Source of the DNA: a virus | Reading direction: 5' to 3' (one strand) | DNA: 20,260 nucleotides | Virus record (IMG/VR): IMGVR_UViG_3300024344_000166 | Location: 1 to 20,260 of that record | In this document: piece by piece, positions 14,310-20,260 of the stretch | How positions within the stretch are numbered: the stretch's first letter is position 1 | How the letters are laid out: each line of letters opens with the position of its first letter | Position numbers and translations under genes: made by a program | The notes under the pieces: generated by a model | Told to the model about the DNA's origin: nothing | What the model saw: only the letters and a program-made list of their open reading frames with translations | Database searches by the model: none

Positions 14310-15243
14310 CACAGCAGAAGAAGCTATACAAAAACTACTGAAGAAAAAGAATTTAAATTTTCAATTAGGGGATAGTGACGATTTTGTAACAAACAGGATC
14401 CCTTTTAATATTCCAGCACTGGACAAATTGACTGGTGGGGGTATTCCGTTAAAGAAAATGACACTTATATATGGTCCTACTAACGTAGGAAAGTCTTATT
14501 TAGCATCTCAAATAGTAGTAAATGCTCAACAAATGGGTGGATCGGCTATTTGGATAGACACTGAATTATCTTATGATAAGGATTGGATGGCTACCTGTGG
14601 AGTAGATCCTAAAAAGATTTTAATTTCACAACCAACTACAGGTGAAGAAGCCATGGAGCATGTTAGAGAAGCCATGATTGAAGGAGTGAAAGTTATTGTG
14701 TTAGATAGTATTGCAGGTTTAGTACCAGCAAATGTGTCTGCAGAAGACTTTGGATTCAGTCCTATGGCGTGGCAAGCAAGATTTGTTAACAGTTCTTTCC
14801 CAAAACTTTTCCCACACCTACAAAACGGATCAGCCTTTGTAGCAATCAATCAAGTACGTGCTAGCATGGGACCCGTAGCATTAGACAATATGCCGGCAGG
14901 GCAGGGACAAGTGTTCTTTGCTCACTCTATTATGCAAGTACAGCGTAAAGGTTGGATAACAGAAGGAGACCAAAAGGTAGGGTTTGATATGAATATTAGA
15001 TTACGAAAGACCAAGACAGGTGGAGAAAATTGGGATTCTGCTGTTGTACCTTTTAGAGTTGAGGGTGGGATAGATGTGTTAGAGAGTTATATTAGAGATG
15101 GTATAGATCAAGGACTAATATCTAAGGCAGGAGCGTGGTACACTTATGGTGACATTAAAGCCATGGGACTAAATGGTATCAAAGAAAAGTTTGTAGAAGA
15201 TAGTAAACTGTTTGATAAACTTCAAAATGAACTTACCACCTAG
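14302..15243 (+). CDS. recA: RecA/UvsX-type recombinase
   Basis: A 313-residue strand-exchange ATPase. Walker A is Gly-Pro-Thr-Asn-Val-Gly-Lys-Ser at residues 58-65 (Lys64), the start of the RecA core; Walker B is Val-Ile-Val-Leu-Asp-Ser with Asp135. The L1/L2 DNA-binding region is represented by Ala-Ile-Asn-Gln-Val-Arg-Ala-Ser and the following Met-Pro-Ala-Gly-Gln, and the core continues through Arg-Leu-Arg-Lys-Thr-Lys-Thr-Gly. It is shorter than bacterial RecA (about 350 residues) and lacks the acidic C-terminal tail. The likely role is recombination-dependent replication and repair of phage DNA, with the nuclease genes that follow it. It starts behind a GAGGAG site and overlaps its neighbours at both ends. 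Confidence 0.9.
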   Translation: MDNTAEEAIQKLLKKKNLNFQLGDSDDFVTNRIPFNIPALDKLTGGGIPLKKMTLIYGPTNVGKSYLASQIVVNAQQMGGSAIWIDTELSYDKDWMATCGVDPKKILISQPTTGEEAMEHVREAMIEGVKVIVLDSIAGLVPANVSAEDFGFSPMAWQARFVNSSFPKLFPHLQNGSAFVAINQVRASMGPVALDNMPAGQGQVFFAHSIMQVQRKGWITEGDQKVGFDMNIRLRKTKTGGENWDSAVVPFRVEGGIDVLESYIRDGIDQGLISKAGAWYTYGDIKAMGLNGIKEKFVEDSKLFDKLQNELTT

Positions 15244-15532
15244 AGATTTTACCGAGCAAGAACTTATAATTGCTCGTTGTCTAGATGAGTTTGGGCTGAG
15301 GTATGAACAACAAGCTTATTTTCATCCATATATCGCAGACTTCTATATAGAAGAAATACAAATGATTGTTGAAGCAGATGGGGTATACGGGCATTTAGGT
15401 AAGAGAGATAGAAAAAGAGACTCTGATCTGCTAGAATTAGATGAAATAGAACATGTAGTCCATATAAAAGGAACTACTTTGGAGAACATAAGGGAGACAC
15501 TATGGCAGGAATTAATCAAATTAAGCCCGTAA
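15227..15532 (+). CDS. DUF559/Vsr-like endonuclease
   Basis: A 101-residue protein with the compact PD-(D/E)xK core of the DUF559/very-short-patch-repair group: Ala-Asp38-Phe-Tyr, then Ile-Val-Glu49-Ala-Asp51-Gly with His56 shortly after, followed by an Arg/Lys-rich helix containing Arg-Asp and a final strand and helix. These match the family pattern vDF...iE-x-DG-x-x-H...RD. The predicted activity is DNA nicking or cleavage; no partner is fused. A TTG at 15212 in the same frame is possible but would lengthen the recA overlap to 32 nt; the ATG at 15227 (17 nt overlap) is preferred. It overlaps the Cas4-like gene by 31 nt. Confidence 0.75.
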   Translation: MNLPPRDFTEQELIIARCLDEFGLRYEQQAYFHPYIADFYIEEIQMIVEADGVYGHLGKRDRKRDSDLLELDEIEHVVHIKGTTLENIRETLWQELIKLSP

Positions 15533-16185
15533 AAAAGAGAAAGGCACGCAAGAAAAATACTGAACCTATGGCGTTAGAAGACGCTTGGTTGAGCAGCATA
15601 ATAGACGAACACTTAGAAGAGCTTGTACCCCCTAAAGACGGGGGTGTTTTTCATCCTTCAGCGTTGGGTAACACTTGCGACAGATATCTCTGGCTTTATT
15701 ATAACGGGAGATTACCCGAAGAATTTTTAGAAGCTAGGGTTATCAGAATATTTCAAAATGGTAACTTTTTAGAGGAACGAGTAGATAAATGGTTTACCGA
15801 ACTAAACATTTTAATTGATAGAGAGATTTCACTAAAGCAACTTATTCCTCCTATCTCAGGAAGAATGGACTTTTTAATTAAGCATTATAAATACGGAGCA
15901 CTTCCCGTAGAATTAAAATCGATCAATAAAAAAGGATTTCAAGCATTACGTAAACCAAAACCAGAACATACGGTGCAATTACAGATGTATTTAAATATGG
16001 GGGGTTATGACAAGGGAACAGTTTTGTATGAGTGTAAAGACGACCAAACTATAAAAACCTTTCTATTAGATCGAGACGAAGTACTTTGGGACAAACTGCT
16101 CAAACGAATGTTTGCTATTCAAGATATGTTAGCAATGCCTGAGAAGTGTACAGGTAATATATGGTGTAAATGTAAGGGGGTATGA
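15502..16185 (+). CDS. Cas4/RecB-like PD-(D/E)xK nuclease with probable iron-sulfur cluster
   Basis: A 227-residue nuclease of the Cas4/AddB/RecB-like group. The first 30 residues are basic and Lys-rich. His-Pro-Ser-Ala-Leu-Gly-Asn-Thr-Cys59 is followed by the catalytic Asp123 (Gly-Arg-Met-Asp-Phe-Leu), Glu137-Leu-Lys139, and a Gln-Leu-Gln-Met-Tyr-Leu helix matching the QxxxY motif. Three cysteines at the C-terminus (216, 222 and 224) with Cys59 give the one-plus-three arrangement that holds a 4Fe-4S cluster in Cas4-like enzymes, although the CX5CXC spacing is unusual. The likely role is exonucleolytic end processing for RecA-mediated recombination. No CRISPR array or other cas gene is present. 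A GGGAGA site lies just upstream; it overlaps both neighbours (31 nt and 4 nt). Confidence 0.8.
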   Translation: MAGINQIKPVKKRKARKKNTEPMALEDAWLSSIIDEHLEELVPPKDGGVFHPSALGNTCDRYLWLYYNGRLPEEFLEARVIRIFQNGNFLEERVDKWFTELNILIDREISLKQLIPPISGRMDFLIKHYKYGALPVELKSINKKGFQALRKPKPEHTVQLQMYLNMGGYDKGTVLYECKDDQTIKTFLLDRDEVLWDKLLKRMFAIQDMLAMPEKCTGNIWCKCKGV

Positions 16186-16691
16186 TGCAACAAAGAGAAA
16201 CTAAATGGACTCCAATGAAAGCATTGGGATCGGCTAATAAAAAAGTTGAGTCTTTAGGGATTCCTATATTTGATCCTAAACTACTACAAAACGAAAACCT
16301 AAATTTTGGAGACTTAGCTACATATAATGATGAACAAATAACCAGTCTCTTGGTTATATATGGTGGGTATAAAGCTTCATTAGAAACTAAAGTAGCTGAT
16401 GTTGAAGCATCGTATGGTGCTCTAGATGCTGCTTTCAATGAAGGATATAGTACAGCACTGTTTAGAACAACTAAAGAATATGAAGAGGCTGAAAAGAAAA
16501 AACCTACTAGAGATGAGCTTAGGGGTGAAATTATGTCTAAGTACGATGCTCTACGAGATCTTAAAAGAGAAATTATCGAACAAGAAATTGAATTAAAAAG
16601 ATTACAGGGATTACTAAATACCTATACGTCAGCTTATAACGCTGTAAGTAGAGTTGTAACTTTACGAACAAAGGGGGCAGATAAATTATAA
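16182..16691 (+). CDS. Coiled-coil protein of unknown function after the Cas4-like nuclease
   Basis: A 169-residue protein with no catalytic motif. The N-terminal 60 residues are mixed (Gly-Ile-Pro-Ile-Phe-Asp-Pro, then Tyr-Asn-Asp-Glu-Gln-Ile). From about residue 60 to 150 it is a long charged alpha-helical region with heptad-like spacing (Glu-Lys-Lys-Lys, Leu-Lys-Arg-Glu-Ile-Ile-Glu-Gln-Glu-Ile-Glu-Leu-Lys), consistent with a dimeric coiled coil. The start overlaps the nuclease stop (ATGA), and a second ATG three bases later is equally possible. Tight coupling to a Cas4-like nuclease suggests an accessory or structural partner, but the family was not recognised. Confidence 0.65.
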   Translation: MMQQRETKWTPMKALGSANKKVESLGIPIFDPKLLQNENLNFGDLATYNDEQITSLLVIYGGYKASLETKVADVEASYGALDAAFNEGYSTALFRTTKEYEEAEKKKPTRDELRGEIMSKYDALRDLKREIIEQEIELKRLQGLLNTYTSAYNAVSRVVTLRTKGADKL

Positions 16692-16708
16692 TATAATTAA
16701 TTTTTGAG

Positions 16709-16714
16709 TATAAT
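16709..16714 (+). promoter_or_regulatory. Promoter -10 element abutting the resolvase start codon (leaderless mRNA?)
   Basis: A perfect TATAAT sits five bases before the ATG at 16720, and its usual transcription start (about 7 bases downstream) falls on the first base of that ATG. No Shine-Dalgarno sequence is visible between them. The 28-nt gap is the only break in this gene run. No good -35 hexamer is seen at 16-18 bp; the preceding TTTGAG resembles the TTTGGG before the TATAAT at 12441. A leaderless transcript is the simplest reading. Confidence 0.5.
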
Positions 16715-16719
16715 GAATT

Positions 16720-17175
16720 ATGACGCATTACATAGGGTTTGACACATCAAGTTTTGCTATACATGCAGCTGTTATTGATGAAAAGGAAAGATTAGTAGCA
16801 CTCCATAAGTGGGACTGTAATAGAAAAGTATCGTTTGAGGAAAGATTTCCCGAACTAATTAATAATTTCTATAAAGATGTGGACACTCTAAAAGAGTATG
16901 AAGCTTCTTTAGAGAATGCTATACCAGTTAGAAACAGTAGAGCATACACTATAACTGCAAGAGTTGTGGGAGCTGTATGGGCATTGTTGGCAACGGTTGA
17001 TATGCAAACTGAATTTGTGCATCAAGCAACTTGGAAGAAGATCTGTTTAGGTAATGGTCAAGCAAAGAAAGAAGATATTATGGCGTTTGCTATAGAAAAG
17101 TGGGGTGACAAATTCCCCGAACAAGACTATGCTGATGCAGTATGTATCGCATTATGGAATAAAAGGAGAAGCTAG
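16720..17175 (+). CDS. RuvC-type Holliday junction resolvase
   Basis: A 151-residue RNase H-fold nuclease. The four acidic residues of the RuvC active site are all in place: Asp8 (Ile-Gly-Phe-Asp-Thr-Ser), Glu65 (Leu-Glu-Asn-Ala-Ile), and Asp136 and Asp139 (Gln-Asp-Tyr-Ala-Asp-Ala-Val). The Gly-Asn-Gly-Gln-Ala-Lys-Lys-Glu segment before the final helix is also typical. Length is slightly below cellular RuvC (about 170). The expected role is resolving branched intermediates before headful packaging, in keeping with its position just before the terminase genes. Translation appears to begin at or next to the transcription start; no ribosome-binding site precedes it. Confidence 0.9.
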   Translation: MTHYIGFDTSSFAIHAAVIDEKERLVALHKWDCNRKVSFEERFPELINNFYKDVDTLKEYEASLENAIPVRNSRAYTITARVVGAVWALLATVDMQTEFVHQATWKKICLGNGQAKKEDIMAFAIEKWGDKFPEQDYADAVCIALWNKRRS

Positions 17176-17176
17176 T

Positions 17177-17680
17177 ATGAGTTTAGCAGGTGGATTAACC
17201 AAGGTAGTTAGAGGGTTTCAAATGTTCTTTCCGGGTAAAACGGAAGGACCTAAAAGAGAGTATAAGGATAAGTTTCCTAAAGATTTACCTACACTTGAAG
17301 ATGTAAAAAAGAAATATGGCACAGTTGTGTGGTGTAAGTTTGCTAAATGTGGAAGTAACCAAGAAGTAAAAAACTTACAAACAACTACAGGAAGCCTACT
17401 AAAAAGAGTAGGGTATACTCCAATTGTCGAACAAGATCACATTTGGGCTGGAATATGCACCAGAGGTGAGATAGGAATGCAATATAATGAAGTTAAGTTG
17501 CCTCATGGAGCTAAGGTAAAAATTCCTAGCTGTTATACAGCACATACAGACAAGACTGGATATTGGGACTTTTCTCAATTCCTAAACTCAGATGGAAGTC
17601 CGCTAGGTGGTAACATTGACTCACAACATGTTTCTGATGACGGATACGGAGCACTAGATAGCAACAGTATATATGATTAA
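17177..17680 (+). CDS. Unknown protein between resolvase and terminase
   Basis: A 167-residue protein. An AAGGAG site at 17163-17168 points to the ATG at 17177; the frame extends to a GTG at 17105, but that would overlap the resolvase by 71 nt. After a basic N-terminus it has Val-Val-Trp-Cys-Lys-Phe-Ala-Lys-Cys-Gly, a helix, a strand-rich middle (His-Ile-Trp-Ala-Gly-Ile-Cys-Thr-Arg-Gly-Glu-Ile) and a Ser-Cys-Tyr-Thr motif; the last 30 residues are low-complexity and acidic. The cysteines could bind a metal but do not make a standard finger. No family was recognised. Position before small terminase suggests a packaging, capsid or DNA-processing accessory role. Confidence 0.6.
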   Translation: MSLAGGLTKVVRGFQMFFPGKTEGPKREYKDKFPKDLPTLEDVKKKYGTVVWCKFAKCGSNQEVKNLQTTTGSLLKRVGYTPIVEQDHIWAGICTRGEIGMQYNEVKLPHGAKVKIPSCYTAHTDKTGYWDFSQFLNSDGSPLGGNIDSQHVSDDGYGALDSNSIYD

Positions 17681-17682
17681 TT

Positions 17683-18183
17683 ATGCCTAAATACATACCA
17701 CAAGAAATAAAATTAAAAGCAATGGAGCTTTTTTTACGGGGCGATAAAACAGCCAAACAGATAGCTGAAGAAATTTCTACTCCAGAGCACCCAGTTAGCC
17801 CTCCTACTATATATGCGTGGGCAAAGAAAGATGGCTGGGGGGATCAGAAAGCCGTAGCTGTAGCGGATAAGCAACAAGAGCTTGCCGAAACAGAAGGGCA
17901 AAGATTTGCTAGGTTGCAATCAGAACAGTTAGATGGTTATACCGTTATGGCAAATAAAGCAATGAATGAGTTGAATGCTCTTCATTTTGATAGAGCCTTA
18001 GATGCTACTAGAGCAGCTGATATTGGTATTAAAGGGCAGAGAGAAGTGTTGCAGGGTATGATTAACCTTCAATTTGTTCAAGACATTATGAGCGTTCTTG
18101 TTGAAGAGGTTAGTGATACAGATCAGCTGCAGAAAATAGCAGTGAAACTTAAAACACTAGTACAACAACAAGAGGACATATAA
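17683..18183 (+). CDS. terS: Terminase small subunit
   Basis: A 166-residue protein. The first 60 residues are a helix-turn-helix of the type found in terminase small subunits: Lys-Ala-Met-Glu-Leu-Phe-Leu-Arg-Gly-Asp-Lys-Thr-Ala-Lys-Gln-Ile-Ala-Glu-Glu-Ile, then Pro-Pro-Thr-Ile-Tyr-Ala-Trp-Ala-Lys-Lys-Asp-Gly-Trp. The rest is helical, with Gln/Glu-rich segments suited to ring oligomerisation. It begins three bases after the previous gene and ends one base before the large subunit, the standard order. In packaging it recognises phage DNA and loads the large subunit. Confidence 0.82.
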   Translation: MPKYIPQEIKLKAMELFLRGDKTAKQIAEEISTPEHPVSPPTIYAWAKKDGWGDQKAVAVADKQQELAETEGQRFARLQSEQLDGYTVMANKAMNELNALHFDRALDATRAADIGIKGQREVLQGMINLQFVQDIMSVLVEEVSDTDQLQKIAVKLKTLVQQQEDI

Positions 18184-18184
18184 T

Positions 18185-19858
18185 ATGGCTAAAGATATTA
18201 TTAGTGTTAATAATGCTTTTAATATGCTTTCAGACCAACTTTCAGAACAGAAACGGTATGAAGTAGGAAGCTTTAGAGAGTTTATTGAAAATATATGGGC
18301 TCTTTCATATGATAACCCAGAGTATTTTAAAGCTTGGCATGTAAGTTTACTTGCAGAAGATATTGAAGAATGTTTAGAAACAGGACTGAATTATGTAGGA
18401 GTTCTTCCCAGAGGACATTTTAAGTCAACTATTTTAGGACATGCCTTTAGTGTGTGGAGATTATTAAAAGCACCTAGAGATATGGCTATACTTTATTTAT
18501 CTTATAGTGATGGTATGGCTAAATATCACATTGCAGAGATAAACAAAATCATTACAAGGAATCCTATTATTCCAGAACTCCTTCTCAACAGAAACCCTAA
18601 AGCTGATTACTCGGCTAGATTTTATAAGAACAATCAACCTATGGAAATAATGCATGGTGGTTTGTTTTCTTTCAAACGAGGCATGCACGTAAATGGTGCT
18701 TTGATAGCTGATGACGTTTTGAGAGACCCAGAAAACCCTTTGAACATGGGACAAATAACTAAAGTAGAAGACCACTTTATGACAGAATCAATGTTCATAC
18801 CATTGAAAGAAGCCCCTGTTATTGTGGTAGGTACTCCTATGATGCCAAATGATATACTGGCTAAGTTACAAAGTGATGAACGATTCAAAGCTAGAGTATT
18901 ACCTGCACTAGACCCAGTGCCGGGAAGAAGAGTGTTGGCTCCAGAAATAATGAGTGAGAAGTATTTGCTAGCACAACAAAAAGCTAGACCTAAATCTTTT
19001 GCTTCAGAGTTTATGTTGATTCCTCATTTTGCTACGGAATCTTATTTTGAAGGCGAAGACATTGAAAAATGTCAAGACGAAACTTTAAGGTCTTCCCCAG
19101 CAACAAAAAAGTTTACTGACTGGGAAACAGGAGATCAAATTTTTGGTGGCTTTGATGTAGGGAAAAAAAGACACCCATCTCACTTAGTATTATTTAGAAA
19201 GAGGGGAGAACATATTGAACAAGTCCATCATTCCTTTTTAGATGGTTGGAGTTACTCTGATCAAATAGAATATTTGAATGAAGTGGCAGACAATTTTGAT
19301 ATGACTTCTGGGTATATAGATAACACAAGGGGGGAACTAGAAGACCGTGGGTTAGACGCTAGATGGAGAGCTATGAATTTCACAAGAAAAAGTAAAAATA
19401 CTATGGCACAAGTCTTTGAAAAATTTGTTCATTCGGGTATATTAAAACTAATAAAGGATGAACGGCAGACACATCAGATCTTGTCTGTAAGCAACGACTT
19501 AAAAGCACCTGATACCCCAATGGGTCATGGGGATGCCTTTTTCTCTATTGCTATGGCTTTACAAGCGGTTCATGATACAGCATATAAATTTGTAGATTTA
19601 GGAAGTGCTACGGACTGGTTGAACGCAATAAATCCGGGGGAGACTCCAGAGAGTAGGCGACAACAACAGGACGAGCTAAGTGGCTTGATAAAAGAAGGCG
19701 ACGACAAAAAAGCATCGAATCCTCTACAAATGGAACCTGTTAATGAACTTCAGAGAGCCGAATCTGCTCCTAATCCTCAGTGCAAAGAGGCAGTTTGCAC
19801 ACCCTCTTTCTGGGTTCCAGAGAGAGGTTTATGTATTTATTGTGGATATCGAAAATAA
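18185..19858 (+). CDS. terL: Terminase large subunit with C-terminal zinc-ribbon-like extension
   Basis: A 557-residue packaging motor. The ATPase has a Walker A variant Leu-Pro-Arg-Gly-His-Phe-Lys-Ser-Thr at 74-82 (Lys80) and Walker B Leu-Ile-Ala-Asp-Asp with Asp176/Asp177, followed by the coupling motif region (Val-Val-Gly-Thr-Pro). The RNase H-like nuclease has Asp324 (Gly-Phe-Asp-Val-Gly), Asp379 (Tyr-Ile-Asp-Asn-Thr) and Asp450 (Gly-His-Gly-Asp-Ala-Phe), a complete triad. After a low-complexity linker from about residue 480, the last 25 residues contain Cys533-x4-Cys538-x11-Cys550-x2-Cys553, a likely zinc-binding ribbon not usual in terminases. It starts one base after the small subunit. 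Confidence 0.93.
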   Translation: MAKDIISVNNAFNMLSDQLSEQKRYEVGSFREFIENIWALSYDNPEYFKAWHVSLLAEDIEECLETGLNYVGVLPRGHFKSTILGHAFSVWRLLKAPRDMAILYLSYSDGMAKYHIAEINKIITRNPIIPELLLNRNPKADYSARFYKNNQPMEIMHGGLFSFKRGMHVNGALIADDVLRDPENPLNMGQITKVEDHFMTESMFIPLKEAPVIVVGTPMMPNDILAKLQSDERFKARVLPALDPVPGRRVLAPEIMSEKYLLAQQKARPKSFASEFMLIPHFATESYFEGEDIEKCQDETLRSSPATKKFTDWETGDQIFGGFDVGKKRHPSHLVLFRKRGEHIEQVHHSFLDGWSYSDQIEYLNEVADNFDMTSGYIDNTRGELEDRGLDARWRAMNFTRKSKNTMAQVFEKFVHSGILKLIKDERQTHQILSVSNDLKAPDTPMGHGDAFFSIAMALQAVHDTAYKFVDLGSATDWLNAINPGETPESRRQQQDELSGLIKEGDDKKASNPLQMEPVNELQRAESAPNPQCKEAVCTPSFWVPERGLCIYCGYRK

Positions 19859-19872
19859 TAGAGGAGAACATT

Positions 19873-20260
19873 ATGACAACAGTGGAACAAAAACTTTTAA
19901 ATTTAAACAACTCATCAATTACTGAACAAGCTAAAGTTATTTTAGAACATAGGTATTTATTAAAGGATGATGATAATCAAGTAATTGAAGCTCCTGAAGA
20001 AATGTTCCGAAGAGTTGCTGATGCAGTTGCAGCTGTTGACTCCGACTATATGAAACTACCTGTAGAGGTAGATCTTACTGCACAATCTTTTTATGACATT
20101 ATGTCAAGTTTAGAGTTTGTTCCAAACTCACCAACACTTATGAATGCTGGTACTGAGCAGGGTACTTTATCTGCTTGTTTTGTTTTACCTCTTGAGGATT
20201 CTATGGAAGGTATTATGAAAGCCGCTCATGACACAGCTATGGTTCAGAAGTTTGGGGGTG
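19873..20260 (+). CDS. nrdJ: Class II ribonucleotide reductase (partial, N-terminal)
   Basis: The first 129 residues are visible; the gene runs off the window end. An AGAGGAG site (19860-19866) lies six bases before the ATG. There is no ATP-cone domain. Asn-Ser-Pro-Thr-Leu-Met-Asn-Ala-Gly, then Leu-Ser-Ala-Cys-Phe-Val-Leu-Pro and Asp-Ser-Met-Glu-Gly-Ile, then Lys-Phe-Gly-Gly match class II (adenosylcobalamin-dependent) enzymes better than NrdA, which usually has Gln-Leu-Ser-Ser-Cys at this point; the cysteine is the first active-site thiol. The enzyme would reduce ribonucleotides to deoxynucleotides for phage DNA synthesis and would need vitamin B12 from the host. Gene order (after terminase) separates it from the replication block. 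The class assignment is from short motifs in the N-terminal part only. Confidence 0.85.
   Translation, partial: MTTVEQKLLNLNNSSITEQAKVILEHRYLLKDDDNQVIEAPEEMFRRVADAVAAVDSDYMKLPVEVDLTAQSFYDIMSSLEFVPNSPTLMNAGTEQGTLSACFVLPLEDSMEGIMKAAHDTAMVQKFGG

Noticed and set aside
15502-16185. CRISPR-Cas locus around the Cas4-like gene
   Set aside because: No repeat-spacer array, cas1, cas2 or effector gene is present. Cas4-like nucleases occur alone in many phages.
17105-17176. Upstream GTG start for the unknown gene before terS
   Set aside because: The AAGGAG site at 17163-17168 fits the ATG at 17177; the longer form would overlap the resolvase gene by 71 nt.
1-20260. Temperate-phage elements: integrase, attachment site, CI-type repressor
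   Set aside because: None seen in the window; the absence could also be because they lie outside it.

Overview
This is an AT-rich window (G+C in the mid-30s percent, judged by eye) from the genome of a tailed double-stranded DNA bacteriophage (Caudoviricetes). Every gene lies on the + strand, genes are packed with 1-32 nt overlaps or very short gaps, and the hallmark phage proteins are present: large and small terminase, a tail hub/fibre with a peptidase S74 chaperone, family A DNA polymerase, DnaB-type helicase, DnaG-type primase, RecA, a RuvC-type resolvase and the start of a class II (adenosylcobalamin) ribonucleotide reductase. This combination resembles uncultivated aquatic phages, but the host cannot be named from the sequence. 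There is no integrase, repressor or tRNA in the window, which fits a virulent lifestyle without proving it.

Layout. (1) 1-5557, tail: the end of a hydrophobic tape-measure-like protein, a small tail/baseplate protein, a 1409-residue hub-fibre fusion and a small protein. (2) 5526-6652, regulators: an HTH/zinc-finger protein, a sigma-70-like factor and a small protein. (3) 6645-12430, replication: helicase, small protein, primase, a probable ssDNA-binding protein, PolA, a DUF3310-like protein and a PD-(D/E)xK nuclease. (4) 12418-13834: an isolated cassette with its own near-consensus promoter, a structured leader, an AIPR-family (abortive-infection related) gene and a rho-independent terminator. 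(5) 13850-16691, nucleotide and recombination block: small protein, MazG-like protein, RecA, DUF559-type nuclease, Cas4/RecB-like nuclease with four cysteines, coiled-coil protein. (6) 16709-19858: a promoter that abuts the start codon of a RuvC-like resolvase, an unknown protein, and small and large terminase. (7) 19873 to the end: class II ribonucleotide reductase, cut by the window edge.

How it works together. Regions 3 and 5 provide a nearly complete replisome and recombination kit (helicase, primase, SSB, polymerase, RecA, several nucleases), supplied with deoxynucleotides by the reductase and perhaps the MazG-like enzyme. The RuvC-like enzyme probably resolves branched DNA before packaging by the adjacent terminase. 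The phage sigma factor may redirect host RNA polymerase to later genes. The most unusual features are the AIPR cassette with its structured ends, the leaderless-type promoter before the resolvase gene, the apparent absence of GGCC and GCGC from the whole window, a roughly 55-residue insertion in the polymerase, and a zinc-ribbon-like tail on the large terminase.
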